Of a stretch of 64,000 bases of DNA, positions 1-8,606 are shown one piece after another. The DNA comes from Neisseriaceae bacterium JH1-16. GTDB taxonomy: Bacteria > Pseudomonadota > Gammaproteobacteria > Burkholderiales > Chromobacteriaceae. Under the pieces are notes generated by a model. That model did not search any database. It was not told the origin of the DNA and was given only the letters and a program-made list of their open reading frames with translations. The first letter of the stretch is position 1. Every line of letters begins with the position of its first letter. The stretch is from NCBI GenBank assembly GCA_025989215.1, contig JAPDNP010000002.1, positions 558,001 through 622,000 on the forward strand, in the 5' to 3' direction. The position numbers were made by a program, and so were the translations under genes.

Positions 1-245
1 CGCGACAGCGTCGTCTCCATCGCGAGCTGCCAGTCGGCCTCGCTGGCGATGTCGTGGCGCACGAACAGCGCGGCGTCGCCGATTTCGCTCGCCAGCGCCT
101 GGCCGGCGTCGGCGTTGACGTCGGTGATCACTACCCGGGCGCCCTCTCGCGCCAACAGCAGCGCGTCCTCGCGGCCCACGCCGCTGGCGCCGCCGGTGAT
201 CAGGGCCACCTTGCCGGCCACCCGGCCATTAGCTTGTTGTGTCAT
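1..245 (-). CDS. Short-chain dehydrogenase/reductase, 3' end beyond window
   Basis: The first 81 residues of an SDR oxidoreductase are visible, running off the left edge. The N-terminus has the Rossmann dinucleotide motif (ALITGGASGVG, about residues 14-24) followed by an acidic NAD-selecting position (VVITDVNADAG). The ATG at 245 has GAGGAGAC just upstream and overlaps the end of the FAD dehydrogenase gene by 17 nt, so the two are translationally coupled. Context suggests a hydroxysteroid or acyl side-chain dehydrogenase in steroid catabolism. The catalytic YxxxK is outside the window, so the substrate cannot be judged. Confidence 0.85.
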   Translation of the reverse strand, partial: MTQQANGRVAGKVALITGGASGVGREDALLLAREGARVVITDVNADAGQALASEIGDAALFVRHDIASEADWQLAMETTLS

Positions 246-1920
246 TGCTTGTCTCCTCGATATTGGTAGGCAGGGGGTTGGCCGAAGCAGTCCGGCCGGG
301 GTGAGTTTCTGTCGCATGGCGGCCGGCGCGCCGTCCCGACCACAGGCAGTCGGCGAGCGACAGCCCGCTGACGTAGCGGCAGGAGGCGATGCCGACCGCG
401 GCGCGGCCGGCGGCATACAGGCCCGGGATGGGCCGCTGCACGGCGTCGAGCACCGCGCCGCTGGCCTCGTCGACGGCCAGGCCGCCGAGCGTGATGGTTG
501 GGCACGGGAACAGCCGGCTGGTGGCCGACACGTCGAGCGCGTAGAACGGACCGGTGTCGAGCGCCTGCAGCAATGCGGCCGACTTGCCGAAGTCGGCATC
601 GATGCCTGCACTAGCGGCAGCGTTGTAGCGGGCGACGCTGTCGCCCAACGTGGCCGGATCGGCGCCGATGCGGCGTGCCAGCGCGGCGAGCGTGTTGCCC
701 TTGCACCGTGCCAGCCGCATCAGCAGCCAGGCCGGCACGCTCTGAAACGACCACAGCCCGCCGTGGCGCAGCTCTGCAAGCGCCGCCTTGACCTGTGCGG
801 CGTCGAGGATCAGCCAGGCGCGGCCATCCTGCTTTTCGACCAGTTCGTGGCCGATCGCCGCGCCGTACTGTTCCTCGTTGCAGAAGCGCTGCCCCATGCG
901 GTTGACCAGCATGCCGTGCACCCAGGCATAGGGCGGGTTGATGAAGCGCCAGGCCGACATACGGTCGAGGTGCTTGACCTCCGCTGCCAGCGGTTCGGCC
1001 AACCTTAGGGCCTCCCCGTCGCAGCCGGGGCTGCCGAGCGCGAAAGTGGCGCGATACGCCGGCGCCTCGCGCGCCACCCGCTCGCGGTCGAAGATGAAGC
1101 CGCCGGTAGTCAGCACCACCGCGCGGCGCGCCTCGATGCGGCAGGGTTGGCCGAAGCGGCGCTCCAGCCAGCTCAAGCTGCTGCGGGCGATGGAGCCCAA
1201 GGCCGGGTGAGCACCGTGCAGACCGAACACCAGCGGCGCCAGGCGGCGGTGCAAGGCACAGGCGAGCGTGCCCGGGCGCAGCCGGGTGAACTCGGCGCCG
1301 ATCACCCGGCCGGCATCGTCGGTGATCAGCCGCTCGGCGCGTGACTGCAGCAGTTGGCCGATGCCGGCGCGGCGCACCGCGGCGGCCAGGGTGGCGAACA
1401 GCACGCTGCCGGACATTCCGGCGCCCTTCACCCGGTGGCCACGCGGTGCCGGCGGCGCCTCGCCCTGGTAGGCGGCCACCGTCTCGTTGCCGGAGTAGTA
1501 GAGGTAATAGTCGTCGGTGGGATAGGAGGTCTTGTGCGGCGGCACACTGGCCGCAAACTCGACGCCGAGCGATTCCAGCCAGCGCCCCAGCCCGACGCTG
1601 TCGGCGCAAAAGCGTTGCAGCGTGTCGGCCGACACCGCATCGCCCACCTCGTGGCGCAGGTAGTCGACCATCGCCGCCGGGGTGTCGGCAAAGCCGGCCT
1701 CATGCTGCTGCGCCGTGCCGCCGCCGAGGTACACCACCCCGCCGGACAGGGCACTGGCCCCGCCGCCGCCGAAGCGGTCGGCCACCAGCACCGATGCGCC
1801 CTGTTCGGCCGCCGCCAATGCCGCCGCTGCCCCGGCCGCGCCGAAGCCGATCACCAGCACGTCGCAGCTGGCCTGCCAGTGTTGTTCGCTGTGCTCCGTG
1901 TCCGCGGCCATGTTCGCCAC
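229..1920 (-). CDS. FAD-dependent dehydrogenase, KstD/fumarate reductase flavoprotein family
   Basis: A 563-residue flavoprotein (560 if the ATG at 1911 is used instead of the GTG at 1920). It has the N-terminal FAD-binding motif VIGFGAAGAAAALAAAEQG (residues about 23-41), a GGGGASALSGG segment, and a C-terminal PIPGLYAAGR motif that closes the FAD site. This is the architecture of 3-ketosteroid dehydrogenases and of related 4(5-alpha)-dehydrogenases such as Comamonas TesI. It is a different paralogue from the KstD at 8607-10346. The regulatory element TAGTCC-N4-GGACGATG lies about 55-72 nt upstream of the ATG. Likely role: desaturation of ring A of a steroid; which bond is not decidable from sequence alone. 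Confidence 0.85.
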   Translation of the reverse strand: MANMAADTEHSEQHWQASCDVLVIGFGAAGAAAALAAAEQGASVLVADRFGGGGASALSGGVVYLGGGTAQQHEAGFADTPAAMVDYLRHEVGDAVSADTLQRFCADSVGLGRWLESLGVEFAASVPPHKTSYPTDDYYLYYSGNETVAAYQGEAPPAPRGHRVKGAGMSGSVLFATLAAAVRRAGIGQLLQSRAERLITDDAGRVIGAEFTRLRPGTLACALHRRLAPLVFGLHGAHPALGSIARSSLSWLERRFGQPCRIEARRAVVLTTGGFIFDRERVAREAPAYRATFALGSPGCDGEALRLAEPLAAEVKHLDRMSAWRFINPPYAWVHGMLVNRMGQRFCNEEQYGAAIGHELVEKQDGRAWLILDAAQVKAALAELRHGGLWSFQSVPAWLLMRLARCKGNTLAALARRIGADPATLGDSVARYNAAASAGIDADFGKSAALLQALDTGPFYALDVSATSRLFPCPTITLGGLAVDEASGAVLDAVQRPIPGLYAAGRAAVGIASCRYVSGLSLADCLWSGRRAGRHATETHPGRTASANPLPTNIEETSNDTTS

Positions 1921-2227
1921 CCGTTAGAAGGATGGCGCCATCTTCGCGGCCGGACGGTCGGGCAACATCGTCCGAGGGGACTAGGGGGGATTGCGGGGAA
2001 AGCGGTTGACTGCGAACGGACGCGGGGGCGATCCCCGCCGCCTGATGACGGGGGTTCGAATCCCCCTCTTTCGGACCCGCAGATGACGAAGATGACGTCG
2101 CAAAGCCACGGTCGCTGGATGGGCGTCAGTATGCTAGGTTTCGAGGCTCGGCTATGGTGAGACTGCGCCTTTCGGCAAGATGACCATGGCTCGCCGATAG
2201 CTTGTGCATTAACTCAGGAGATTTGCC
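1921..2227. other. Intergenic region with steroid-type promoter element and tRNA-like fragment
   Basis: Holds the regulatory element at 1966-1983 that serves the minus-strand FAD gene. Nearby is a tRNA-like patch at about 2022-2074: a hairpin GCGGGGGC/GATCCCCGC resembling a long variable arm, followed by a perfect T-arm (GGGGG TTCGAAT CCCCC, 2050-2066). No matching 5' acceptor strand and no CCA are present, so this is at most a decayed tRNA remnant. CAGGAG at 2215-2220 is the ribosome binding site for the next gene. Confidence 0.4.
1966..1983 (-). promoter_or_regulatory. Steroid regulon element, copy 1
   Basis: Read towards the FAD dehydrogenase gene, the site is TAGTCC-CCTC-GGACGATG, an inverted repeat GTCC-N4-GGAC with a GATG tail. 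The centre is about 63 nt upstream of the ATG at 1911. Three more copies precede other steroid genes in this window. Confidence 0.65.
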
Positions 2228-3640
2228 GTGGTAACCCCAAGAATTTTCCTTACGAGGGCGGTAGAGAGGCTGTTCGCACTCTTTGGACGGGGTCTGGTGG
2301 TTTCCATGACCGTCATCACGATTATCGGCCTGTCCGTCACCATGGCGGTCATTCTGTTCATCAACTCCTCGGCCCCCACCACCATTACCATCACCAGCGG
2401 GCCCAAAGGCAGTGTTTTCCAAAACACGGCGGAGAAGTACAAGAAAATCCTGGCCCGCGAAGGCGTGTCGGTGAAGATTCTTCCTTCGGAAGGGTCCATC
2501 GACAATTTAAAGAAGCTATCCGACCCCAAGGTGGCCGTCGATGTTGGCTTCGTATTGGGTGGCGAACTCGCCGGGGTGAAGACCAACAATCTAGTCTCGC
2601 TAGGCAGCATTTCCTATCAGCCGCTCATGGTGTTTTATCGCGGCACGCCCAAAGCGCTGTTATCCGGCTTCAAAGGCCAGCGATTGGATATTGGCCCGGA
2701 AGGCAGCGGTACGCATTCCTTAGCATTGGCCCTCCTCAAGCTCAATGGCATTGAGCCCGGCGGGGACACCGTGCTGGTCAACTCGGTGACCGGCGACGCC
2801 GTACAGGAATTACTGGACAATCGCATCGACGCGATCTTCGTGATGGGTGACTCGACGTCCACCACCTTATTGCGTCAATTACTGCACACCCCCGACATTC
2901 ACCTGTTCAGCTTTGCCCAGGCTGACGGCTATGTGCGCCGCATCCCTTACCTGAACAAGCTCGAGCTGCCGATGGGGGCGCTCGACTTCGGCAAGAACAT
3001 CCCTGCCGACAACACCTATCTGGTCGGCCCGACTGTTGAGCTCATCGCTCGAAGCGACCTGCACCCCGCACTCTCCGACCTGCTGCTCGACGCCGCGCGC
3101 GAAGTGCATGGCACTCCCGGGGTCTTCAAGAAGCGCGGGGAGTTTCCGACACCTGTAGCACATGAAATCCCGATCAGCCCCGATGCCAGTCGCTACTACA
3201 CCTCGGGCAAGAGCTTTCTCTACCGTACCTTCCCTTTCTGGCTGGCCGGCCTGGTCGCGCGCGCATTGGCCGTCATCGTGCCGATTGCGCTGCTGTTGAT
3301 TCCCGCGCTGAAGATGGCCCCGGCGATCTACCGCTGGAGGATCGAGTCGAGCATTCATCGCTGGTACCGGGTGCTGCTTGACCTCGAAAGCGACGCTTTC
3401 AAGCATGTCGATGACCCGAAGAGGCGCGAGGAGTTGCTGCGACGGCTAGATCACATCGAGAGTACCGTCAGCAAAATCACGGTGCCCGCTGCGTTTGGCG
3501 ACCTTCTCTACGGGCTGCGCGGACACATTGCTTTCGTGCGCAGGCGATTGATGGCTCGATCCGGCTCCTTGCATGGGGTAACGCATCAGACGTCGAGCGA
3601 TCGACCTGCCCCCGATGATGAAACCGATGATCGCGCCTAG
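2228..3640 (+). CDS. TAXI-family TRAP-type solute-binding protein, membrane anchored
   Basis: A 470-residue protein with an N-terminal transmembrane segment (about residues 24-47), a periplasmic substrate-binding domain of the TAXI type (residues about 52-325; ITSGPKGSVFQNTAEKY and RLDIGPEGSGTHSLA are typical), a second hydrophobic segment at about 335-360, and a cytoplasmic tail with a basic coiled region. TAXI proteins normally deliver ligands to TRAP transporters, but no TRAP permease gene is adjacent, so ligand sensing or an orphan receptor role is possible. The start is GTG with CAGGAG 8 nt upstream. GC content looks lower than in neighbouring genes. Confidence 0.8.
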   Translation: MVTPRIFLTRAVERLFALFGRGLVVSMTVITIIGLSVTMAVILFINSSAPTTITITSGPKGSVFQNTAEKYKKILAREGVSVKILPSEGSIDNLKKLSDPKVAVDVGFVLGGELAGVKTNNLVSLGSISYQPLMVFYRGTPKALLSGFKGQRLDIGPEGSGTHSLALALLKLNGIEPGGDTVLVNSVTGDAVQELLDNRIDAIFVMGDSTSTTLLRQLLHTPDIHLFSFAQADGYVRRIPYLNKLELPMGALDFGKNIPADNTYLVGPTVELIARSDLHPALSDLLLDAAREVHGTPGVFKKRGEFPTPVAHEIPISPDASRYYTSGKSFLYRTFPFWLAGLVARALAVIVPIALLLIPALKMAPAIYRWRIESSIHRWYRVLLDLESDAFKHVDDPKRREELLRRLDHIESTVSKITVPAAFGDLLYGLRGHIAFVRRRLMARSGSLHGVTHQTSSDRPAPDDETDDRA

Positions 3641-4077
3641 CCATTGAGAGCATTGTGGGCGGCAGTCGAGACGAGGTGACACCAGCCCTGCCGAACGTAT
3701 ATCGGTGATGACGGCCCATGCCTGAAGTCCGTCGGGGGGTAGAGCAATTGGCCCTGCGTCCCCGCCAGCACCGGCCTGCACGCAAGCAGAAATCGCTCCC
3801 TGATACAGAACCTCTCACCACCTTGGCCCGGACGACATCAGAATACTTGGCCGAAACGGTTCTCCAGCCAGTAGCCTACGTGCCGCACCGCGCTGCCGGA
3901 CCGGGACTGGAACTATGCGCCGTAGGGAGCTTCTGGGTTATCCGGCCTTCGGCACTATGGTGACCGTGCATTTCCTGATGGTGCTCAAGCCCATCTAGGC
4001 CCTGGCTCGACGTTTGCCGATGTAGCGGCCGGCTGGGTAAACTGCGGCGCATCGCAGCACCATCCCCACCGCCCACC
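3641..4077. other. Intergenic region without a convincing gene
   Basis: No reading frame with plausible codon use, start and ribosome binding site was found. The only notable signal is one copy of the over-represented 9-mer TTGGCCGAA at 3847-3855. Promoter elements for the TPR gene downstream must lie here but none is clear. Confidence 0.5.
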
Positions 4078-5853
4078 ATGAACGAACAACTCGCGCATAC
4101 CAAACTCAACCGCGCCATACAGCAACTTGGCGCGGGCCAACCGGCCCAGGCACGCGCCACGCTGCAGCCAGTGCTGAAGGCCTATCCAGACAGTCCACAG
4201 CTGCACCTGTTGATGGGGTTGGCTCTGGTGAAGCTGGTTCAGAACGATGGAGCGCTACGCCATTTCGGCCAAGCCATCGCACTGGAACCGCGCATGGCCG
4301 AGGCCTATGTGAACCGCGGCATCGTGCTGAAGAACCGCGGCCGGCTGGACGAGGCGCAAGCCGATCTGGACCGTGCCATCGCGCTGCGCCCCGACCTTGC
4401 CGAGGCCCATTACAACCGCGGCAATGTACGGCTGGCGCGCCAGCAGCTATCGGCAGCGCGTGAGGATTTTGCCAACGCGGTAAGGCTCAATCCGCACTAC
4501 GCCGATGCACTGGCCAACCTGGGCGAGCTACTGACACGTAGCGGCGCCTTCGCCGACGCGCTGCCGCTGCTGCAGCGGGCGGTGGCGCTGCAGCCGGACC
4601 GGGCCGAGTCCCACGACAGCCTGGGCAATGCCCTGAGCGGGCTGATCCGCCACGAGGAAGCCATTGCCGCCTACCAGACCGCTCTGAAGCTGAAGCCGCG
4701 TCAACCCGACGTGCTGGCTCACCTCGCCAACGCCCTGGCCGAATGCGAACGCTACGACGAGGCGGCCCAGTGCTTCGACACACTGCTCCAGGCGCAGCCA
4801 CGCCATGCGCAGGGGCTGAACGCCAAGTCGCATATGCTGGCCGCTCAGGGCCGTCATGACGAGGCCCGCCAGCTGCTGGAGCAGGCTTTGGAAATCAACC
4901 CGGACTTCGCGCTGGCTGAGTTCAACCTGGCTCTGCTGTTGCTGCGCCAGGGTGACTACGCGGCCGGCTGGCGCCATTACGAGGCACGCCACCATGACCC
5001 GGCGACGCGGCGCACCTGCGCCTTGCGCGAGTTCACCCAAGCCGAATGGCAGGGCGAGGACTTGACCGGCAAGACCCTGGTACTGCATCAGGAGCAAGGG
5101 CTGGGCGATACCATCCAGATGCTGCGCTACCTGCCGCTGTTGGCCGAACGTGGCGCCCGGCTGATCCTGCTGGTCTCGCCCCCCCTGACCGAGCTGGCCG
5201 CTTCGCTAGGTACGGCCGTCGAGATCATTACCACGGTCGATGTGCTTCCGCCGTTCGACCTGCATTGCCCGCTGATGTCGCTGCCGCTACATCTGGCCAC
5301 CACGCTGGACAGCATCCCGGCGGCTCAGGGCTATCTCGCCGCCGATGCCGAGCGACAAGGCCAATGGGCCCAACGCCTGGGCCCGCACCGCAAGCCACGC
5401 ATCGGCCTGGTATGGTCGGGCTCGCGCCATCACAGCAACGACCGGCGTCGCAGCCTGCCGCTGGGCGTGCTGAACGAACTGCTGTCACTGGACGCGGAGT
5501 TCCACTCGCTACAACGGGACTACAGGGAAAGCGCGGACGAGATCGCTGCACAGGGTATTCAGGACCATGCCGCGGACCTGCACAGTCTGGCCGACACCGC
5601 CGCGCTGATCGCCCAGCTGGATGTGGTGATCAGCGTCGACACCTCGGTAGCGCACCTGGCCGGCGCGCTCGGCAAGCCATGCTGGCTGCTGCTGCCGGCG
5701 TTGCCTGACTTCCGCTGGGGGCTGGCACACAGCGACAGCCCCTGGTATGCCAGCATGACGCTGTTCCGCCAGGGCGCCGACCAGCAGTGGCCGCCGGTGA
5801 TCGACGCATTGCGCAGCCATGCCGAGGCATGGCTGAACCGTCAACCCGACTGA
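4078..5853 (+). CDS. Tetratricopeptide-repeat protein with glycosyltransferase-like C-terminus
   Basis: 591 residues. The first about 300 residues are consecutive 34-residue TPR units (for example AEAYVNRGIVLKNRGRLDEA and AEAHYNRGNVRLARQQLSAA). The C-terminal part (about 330-585) resembles the glycosyltransferase-9/41-like domain of large bacterial TPR proteins: HQEQGLGDTIQMLRY, RIGLVWSGS..H..DRRRS, and VISVDTSVAHLAGALGKPCW. Such proteins are proposed to glycosylate proteins or surface glycans; a substrate cannot be named. It stands alone with no operon partner. Confidence 0.85.
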   Translation: MNEQLAHTKLNRAIQQLGAGQPAQARATLQPVLKAYPDSPQLHLLMGLALVKLVQNDGALRHFGQAIALEPRMAEAYVNRGIVLKNRGRLDEAQADLDRAIALRPDLAEAHYNRGNVRLARQQLSAAREDFANAVRLNPHYADALANLGELLTRSGAFADALPLLQRAVALQPDRAESHDSLGNALSGLIRHEEAIAAYQTALKLKPRQPDVLAHLANALAECERYDEAAQCFDTLLQAQPRHAQGLNAKSHMLAAQGRHDEARQLLEQALEINPDFALAEFNLALLLLRQGDYAAGWRHYEARHHDPATRRTCALREFTQAEWQGEDLTGKTLVLHQEQGLGDTIQMLRYLPLLAERGARLILLVSPPLTELAASLGTAVEIITTVDVLPPFDLHCPLMSLPLHLATTLDSIPAAQGYLAADAERQGQWAQRLGPHRKPRIGLVWSGSRHHSNDRRRSLPLGVLNELLSLDAEFHSLQRDYRESADEIAAQGIQDHAADLHSLADTAALIAQLDVVISVDTSVAHLAGALGKPCWLLLPALPDFRWGLAHSDSPWYASMTLFRQGADQQWPPVIDALRSHAEAWLNRQPD

Positions 5854-6056
5854 ACTACGTCATCCGCCCGGCGCCACTGCGCCGGGCTCTCCCGCTTGCC
5901 TGGCAATGCGCCCAGACCCCATCCTGCCATGCGACCGCCGGATGCATCGACAACCGCACCACAGCCCATCAATGCAGCCAGAGGATGCCGGCGTGTAGAG
6001 TCGATCTCGCCGTTTATTCGCCCACGCCAACAGGAGCTGTCGCCTCTCTAGCGCGC

Positions 6057-6911
6057 CTACCGCCCCGTCAGCCAGTACATCGCACCGCTGGTGCTCACCG
6101 CCAATGCAGCAGCCAGCAGATAGGTCGGCGCAATGCCCAGCCGTACCACGCCGGCACTGGCGATCAGGAAGAACACCGCGAAGCTGAACGAACTCATCAC
6201 GAAGCCGCGCAGCAGGTTGGTCGCCATCCGGGCGCCCTGCTGCAGGTGGGTGAAGGCGGCGAACACCAGGCCCAGCACCGGGAACGGCGCGATCAGGCCG
6301 CTAAGCGCCGGCCCCAGCCGGTCGGCCAGCGTGGTCAGCGTCACCACGAAGCTGGTGGCGATCAGCATGCGCACCGGCAGGTCCCACTTCGGCGGCACCA
6401 CCCGCTCGCCGCTGGCCGGATAGCGCGGCATCAGTCGGGAGGCCAACAGGCTCACCGCCAGCAGGCTGAAGAAGGCCGGCCACAGTTGCCAGACCACCTG
6501 TTTCAGCACCAGCGTGGACAACAGGAAAGTGGCGACGCCGACCGCGACGCTGGCGAGCCAGCCCCAGCGACGCGCCGCCCAGATGTAGGCAAGGCAGAAC
6601 AGACAGTTGGAGATCTGCCCGGCCAGGCTGCCCACTGCCGCATGCGCGCTGAAGGCCGGGCCGTACTCGCAGGCGAGCAGCACCGAGATCGGCCCCGAAG
6701 TCAGCGGCAGCCCGATCAGCAGACCGCTCACCACCGGCCCCCAACGCCGCCCGGCCCAGGAGGCCGAACTGATCATGATGGGGGTGGTAAGCAGTTTGAA
6801 GGCGATGATCAGCACGATGGGAAACCCGGTCAGCAAGTAAATGCCCGGACGAGCTGGCCCGGGCCGTTGGCCGAATGGTCGATGCGGCTGGCGGCCCATT
6901 CGGTTCCCCAA
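6057..6911 (-). CDS. Polytopic membrane protein of unknown function
   Basis: Up to 284 residues with about eight hydrophobic segments and small-residue-rich loops (TTPIMISSASWAGRRWGP, GLLIGLPLTSGPISV). I do not recognise a named family. The first 23 residues of the longest frame are Pro/Arg/Gly-rich and overlap a TTGGCCGAA element at 6867-6875, so translation probably starts later, for example at the TTG at 6836 (259 residues). It is divergent from the LysR regulator at 7044 and separated by a short shared promoter region, which suggests it is that regulator's target. Confidence 0.7.
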   Translation of the reverse strand: MGNRMGRQPHRPFGQRPGPARPGIYLLTGFPIVLIIAFKLLTTPIMISSASWAGRRWGPVVSGLLIGLPLTSGPISVLLACEYGPAFSAHAAVGSLAGQISNCLFCLAYIWAARRWGWLASVAVGVATFLLSTLVLKQVVWQLWPAFFSLLAVSLLASRLMPRYPASGERVVPPKWDLPVRMLIATSFVVTLTTLADRLGPALSGLIAPFPVLGLVFAAFTHLQQGARMATNLLRGFVMSSFSFAVFFLIASAGVVRLGIAPTYLLAAALAVSTSGAMYWLTGR

Positions 6912-7043
6912 TCTTGCTGGCGCGGTGTAAGGTAGTCCAATGCGAAATCTGCATGCTGGCGCGATGCGCGAGACGCATGGCGTGCTGCGTTTTACGCATC
7001 ATCCAACAGTCCGGCAAACCACCCTTTTTTCTCAGAGCAACAC

Positions 7044-7952
7044 ATGGACACTCGATGGCTTCAGGACTTTCTGACGCTGGCAGAAGTACGCAATTTCACC
7101 CGCGCGGCCGAGCTGCGCAATCTGTCGCAAGCGGCATTTAGCCGACGCATCCAGGGGCTGGAGCAGTGGCTGGGCGCGAGGCTGATCGACCGCAACGCCT
7201 TCCCCACCGCGCTGACCGAGGCCGGCGAGCTGTTTCGCGATACCGCCGCCGATATCATCGCCAAGATGTCGACCGCGCGCACCGAGATCGCCGCCTCGCA
7301 GGACCGCGACCAGATCCGCCTGGCGCTGCCCTATGCGCTGGCGACCACCCGGCTGCCCGGCTGGTGGAAGGCCTGGACCGGTGGCCAGCGCGTAGGCTGC
7401 AAGCTGGAGCTGGGCAATGTGCACGACATCGTGTCGGCGCTGATTGCCGGTTCGGCCGACCTGCTGATCTGCTTCCAGCAGGCCGCCCAGCCGGTGCCGA
7501 TCGACGCGGAACGCTACGAGCGCCTGGTGCTCGGCACCGAGATCATCCGCCCCTATGCGGCGCGCGGCGAGGTGGAGGCCGGGCGTATCGCGCTGCCCGG
7601 CAGCGTGGCGGCGCCGGTGCCGCTGTTGATGTATTCGACCACGGTGTATTTCGCGCGGATCGTCGACGCGGTGATCGAGAACGCACCGGAGAAGATCCAC
7701 GGCTTTCGCGCCTTCGAGACCGAGCTGTCCGACGCAATGGCCGACCTGGCCGCCGGCGGGCTGGGCATCGCCTGGCTGCCGGAGAGCTCGTTCGGGCCAA
7801 ACCGCACCTGGGACCTGGTCGCGCTGGGCGACGGCCGCTGGGACACCGAGGTGTCGATCTGCGCCTACAAGGAAAAGAGCAACCAGCGCCCGGTGGTCAC
7901 CCGACTCTGGCAGAGCATCGAGCGCGAACTCACGTTGGCCGAAGCGGACTAA
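7044..7952 (+). CDS. LysR-family regulator, HypT/YjiE-like
   Basis: 302 residues. The N-terminal winged helix (residues 1-60) reads WLQDFLTLAEVRNFTRAAELR, then SQAAFSRRIQGLEQWLG, close to the pattern of HypT (YjiE), the hypochlorite-responsive regulator of enterobacteria. The rest is a LysR effector-binding domain. The start ATG follows an adenine-rich leader. It is divergent from the membrane protein gene and overlaps the convergent hexapeptide gene by 4 nt. Similarity to HypT covers the DNA-binding part; the inducer is not predictable. Confidence 0.85.
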   Translation: MDTRWLQDFLTLAEVRNFTRAAELRNLSQAAFSRRIQGLEQWLGARLIDRNAFPTALTEAGELFRDTAADIIAKMSTARTEIAASQDRDQIRLALPYALATTRLPGWWKAWTGGQRVGCKLELGNVHDIVSALIAGSADLLICFQQAAQPVPIDAERYERLVLGTEIIRPYAARGEVEAGRIALPGSVAAPVPLLMYSTTVYFARIVDAVIENAPEKIHGFRAFETELSDAMADLAAGGLGIAWLPESSFGPNRTWDLVALGDGRWDTEVSICAYKEKSNQRPVVTRLWQSIERELTLAEAD

Positions 7953-8503
7953 CCGCGCTCCGCCTCGCTGGCCAGCGGCACCACCGCCACCATCGTCGCC
8001 AGCGAACGCCGCGCCAGGTCCTGATACAGCCGCGTGCCGTTCGCCTTCTTGGCGATCTCGGCCTCACTCAGCGCCCTGACCACCCGCGCCGGCACGCCGG
8101 CGACCAGCACACCGGCCGGCACCCGCATCCCCTTCGGGACGAAGGCCGACGCGGCGACGACGGCGTTGTCGCCGACCAGCGCGTCGTCCATCACCACCGC
8201 GTTCATCCCGACCAGCGCATTGTGGCCGATGCGGCAGCCGTGGATCACCGCGCCGTGGCCGATATGGCCGTCGACGTCGATCAATACCTCGACGTCGAGG
8301 TTGGAATGGATCACGCAGCCGTCCTGCACATTGACGCCGGACATTAGCCGAATGCGGCCGAAGTCGCCGCGCAGCACCGCGCACGGGCCGATATAGCAAT
8401 GCGGGCCGACGATCACATCGCCGATCAGCACCGCGTCGGGGTGAACGAAGGCGCTCGGGTCGACCACCGGCACCACCCCATCCAATGCATACACCTTGGC
8501 CAT
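7949..8503 (-). CDS. Gamma-carbonic anhydrase-like hexapeptide protein (PaaY/CaiE type)
   Basis: 184 residues forming a left-handed beta helix of hexapeptide repeats (FVHPDAVLIGDVIVGPHCYIGP, GHIGHGAVIHGCRIGHNALVG), with the histidines that bind the metal in gamma-class carbonic anhydrases (HSN, HIGHGAVIHGC). PaaY members act as thioesterases that relieve dead-end CoA esters in aromatic catabolism, and CaiE acts in carnitine metabolism. The surrounding catabolic genes fit a CoA-ester housekeeping role. Start ATG at 8503 has GGGAGG directly upstream. Confidence 0.85.
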   Translation of the reverse strand: MAKVYALDGVVPVVDPSAFVHPDAVLIGDVIVGPHCYIGPCAVLRGDFGRIRLMSGVNVQDGCVIHSNLDVEVLIDVDGHIGHGAVIHGCRIGHNALVGMNAVVMDDALVGDNAVVAASAFVPKGMRVPAGVLVAGVPARVVRALSEAEIAKKANGTRLYQDLARRSLATMVAVVPLASEAERG

Positions 8504-8606
8504 GCCTCCCCTTTCTCGCTATTGCCCGCCGCTGCAGCACGAACGCCGCGACCGGGCCGGCGCCTGAGCGACACCGCTCACGAGCACGGCCCGCGCGTGT
8601 TGGCTC

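Noticed and set aside
5787-6935. 382-residue plus-strand frame across the membrane protein gene
   Set aside because: Composition is low-complexity (Arg, Gln, His) and it runs antisense to a gene with clear transmembrane segments.
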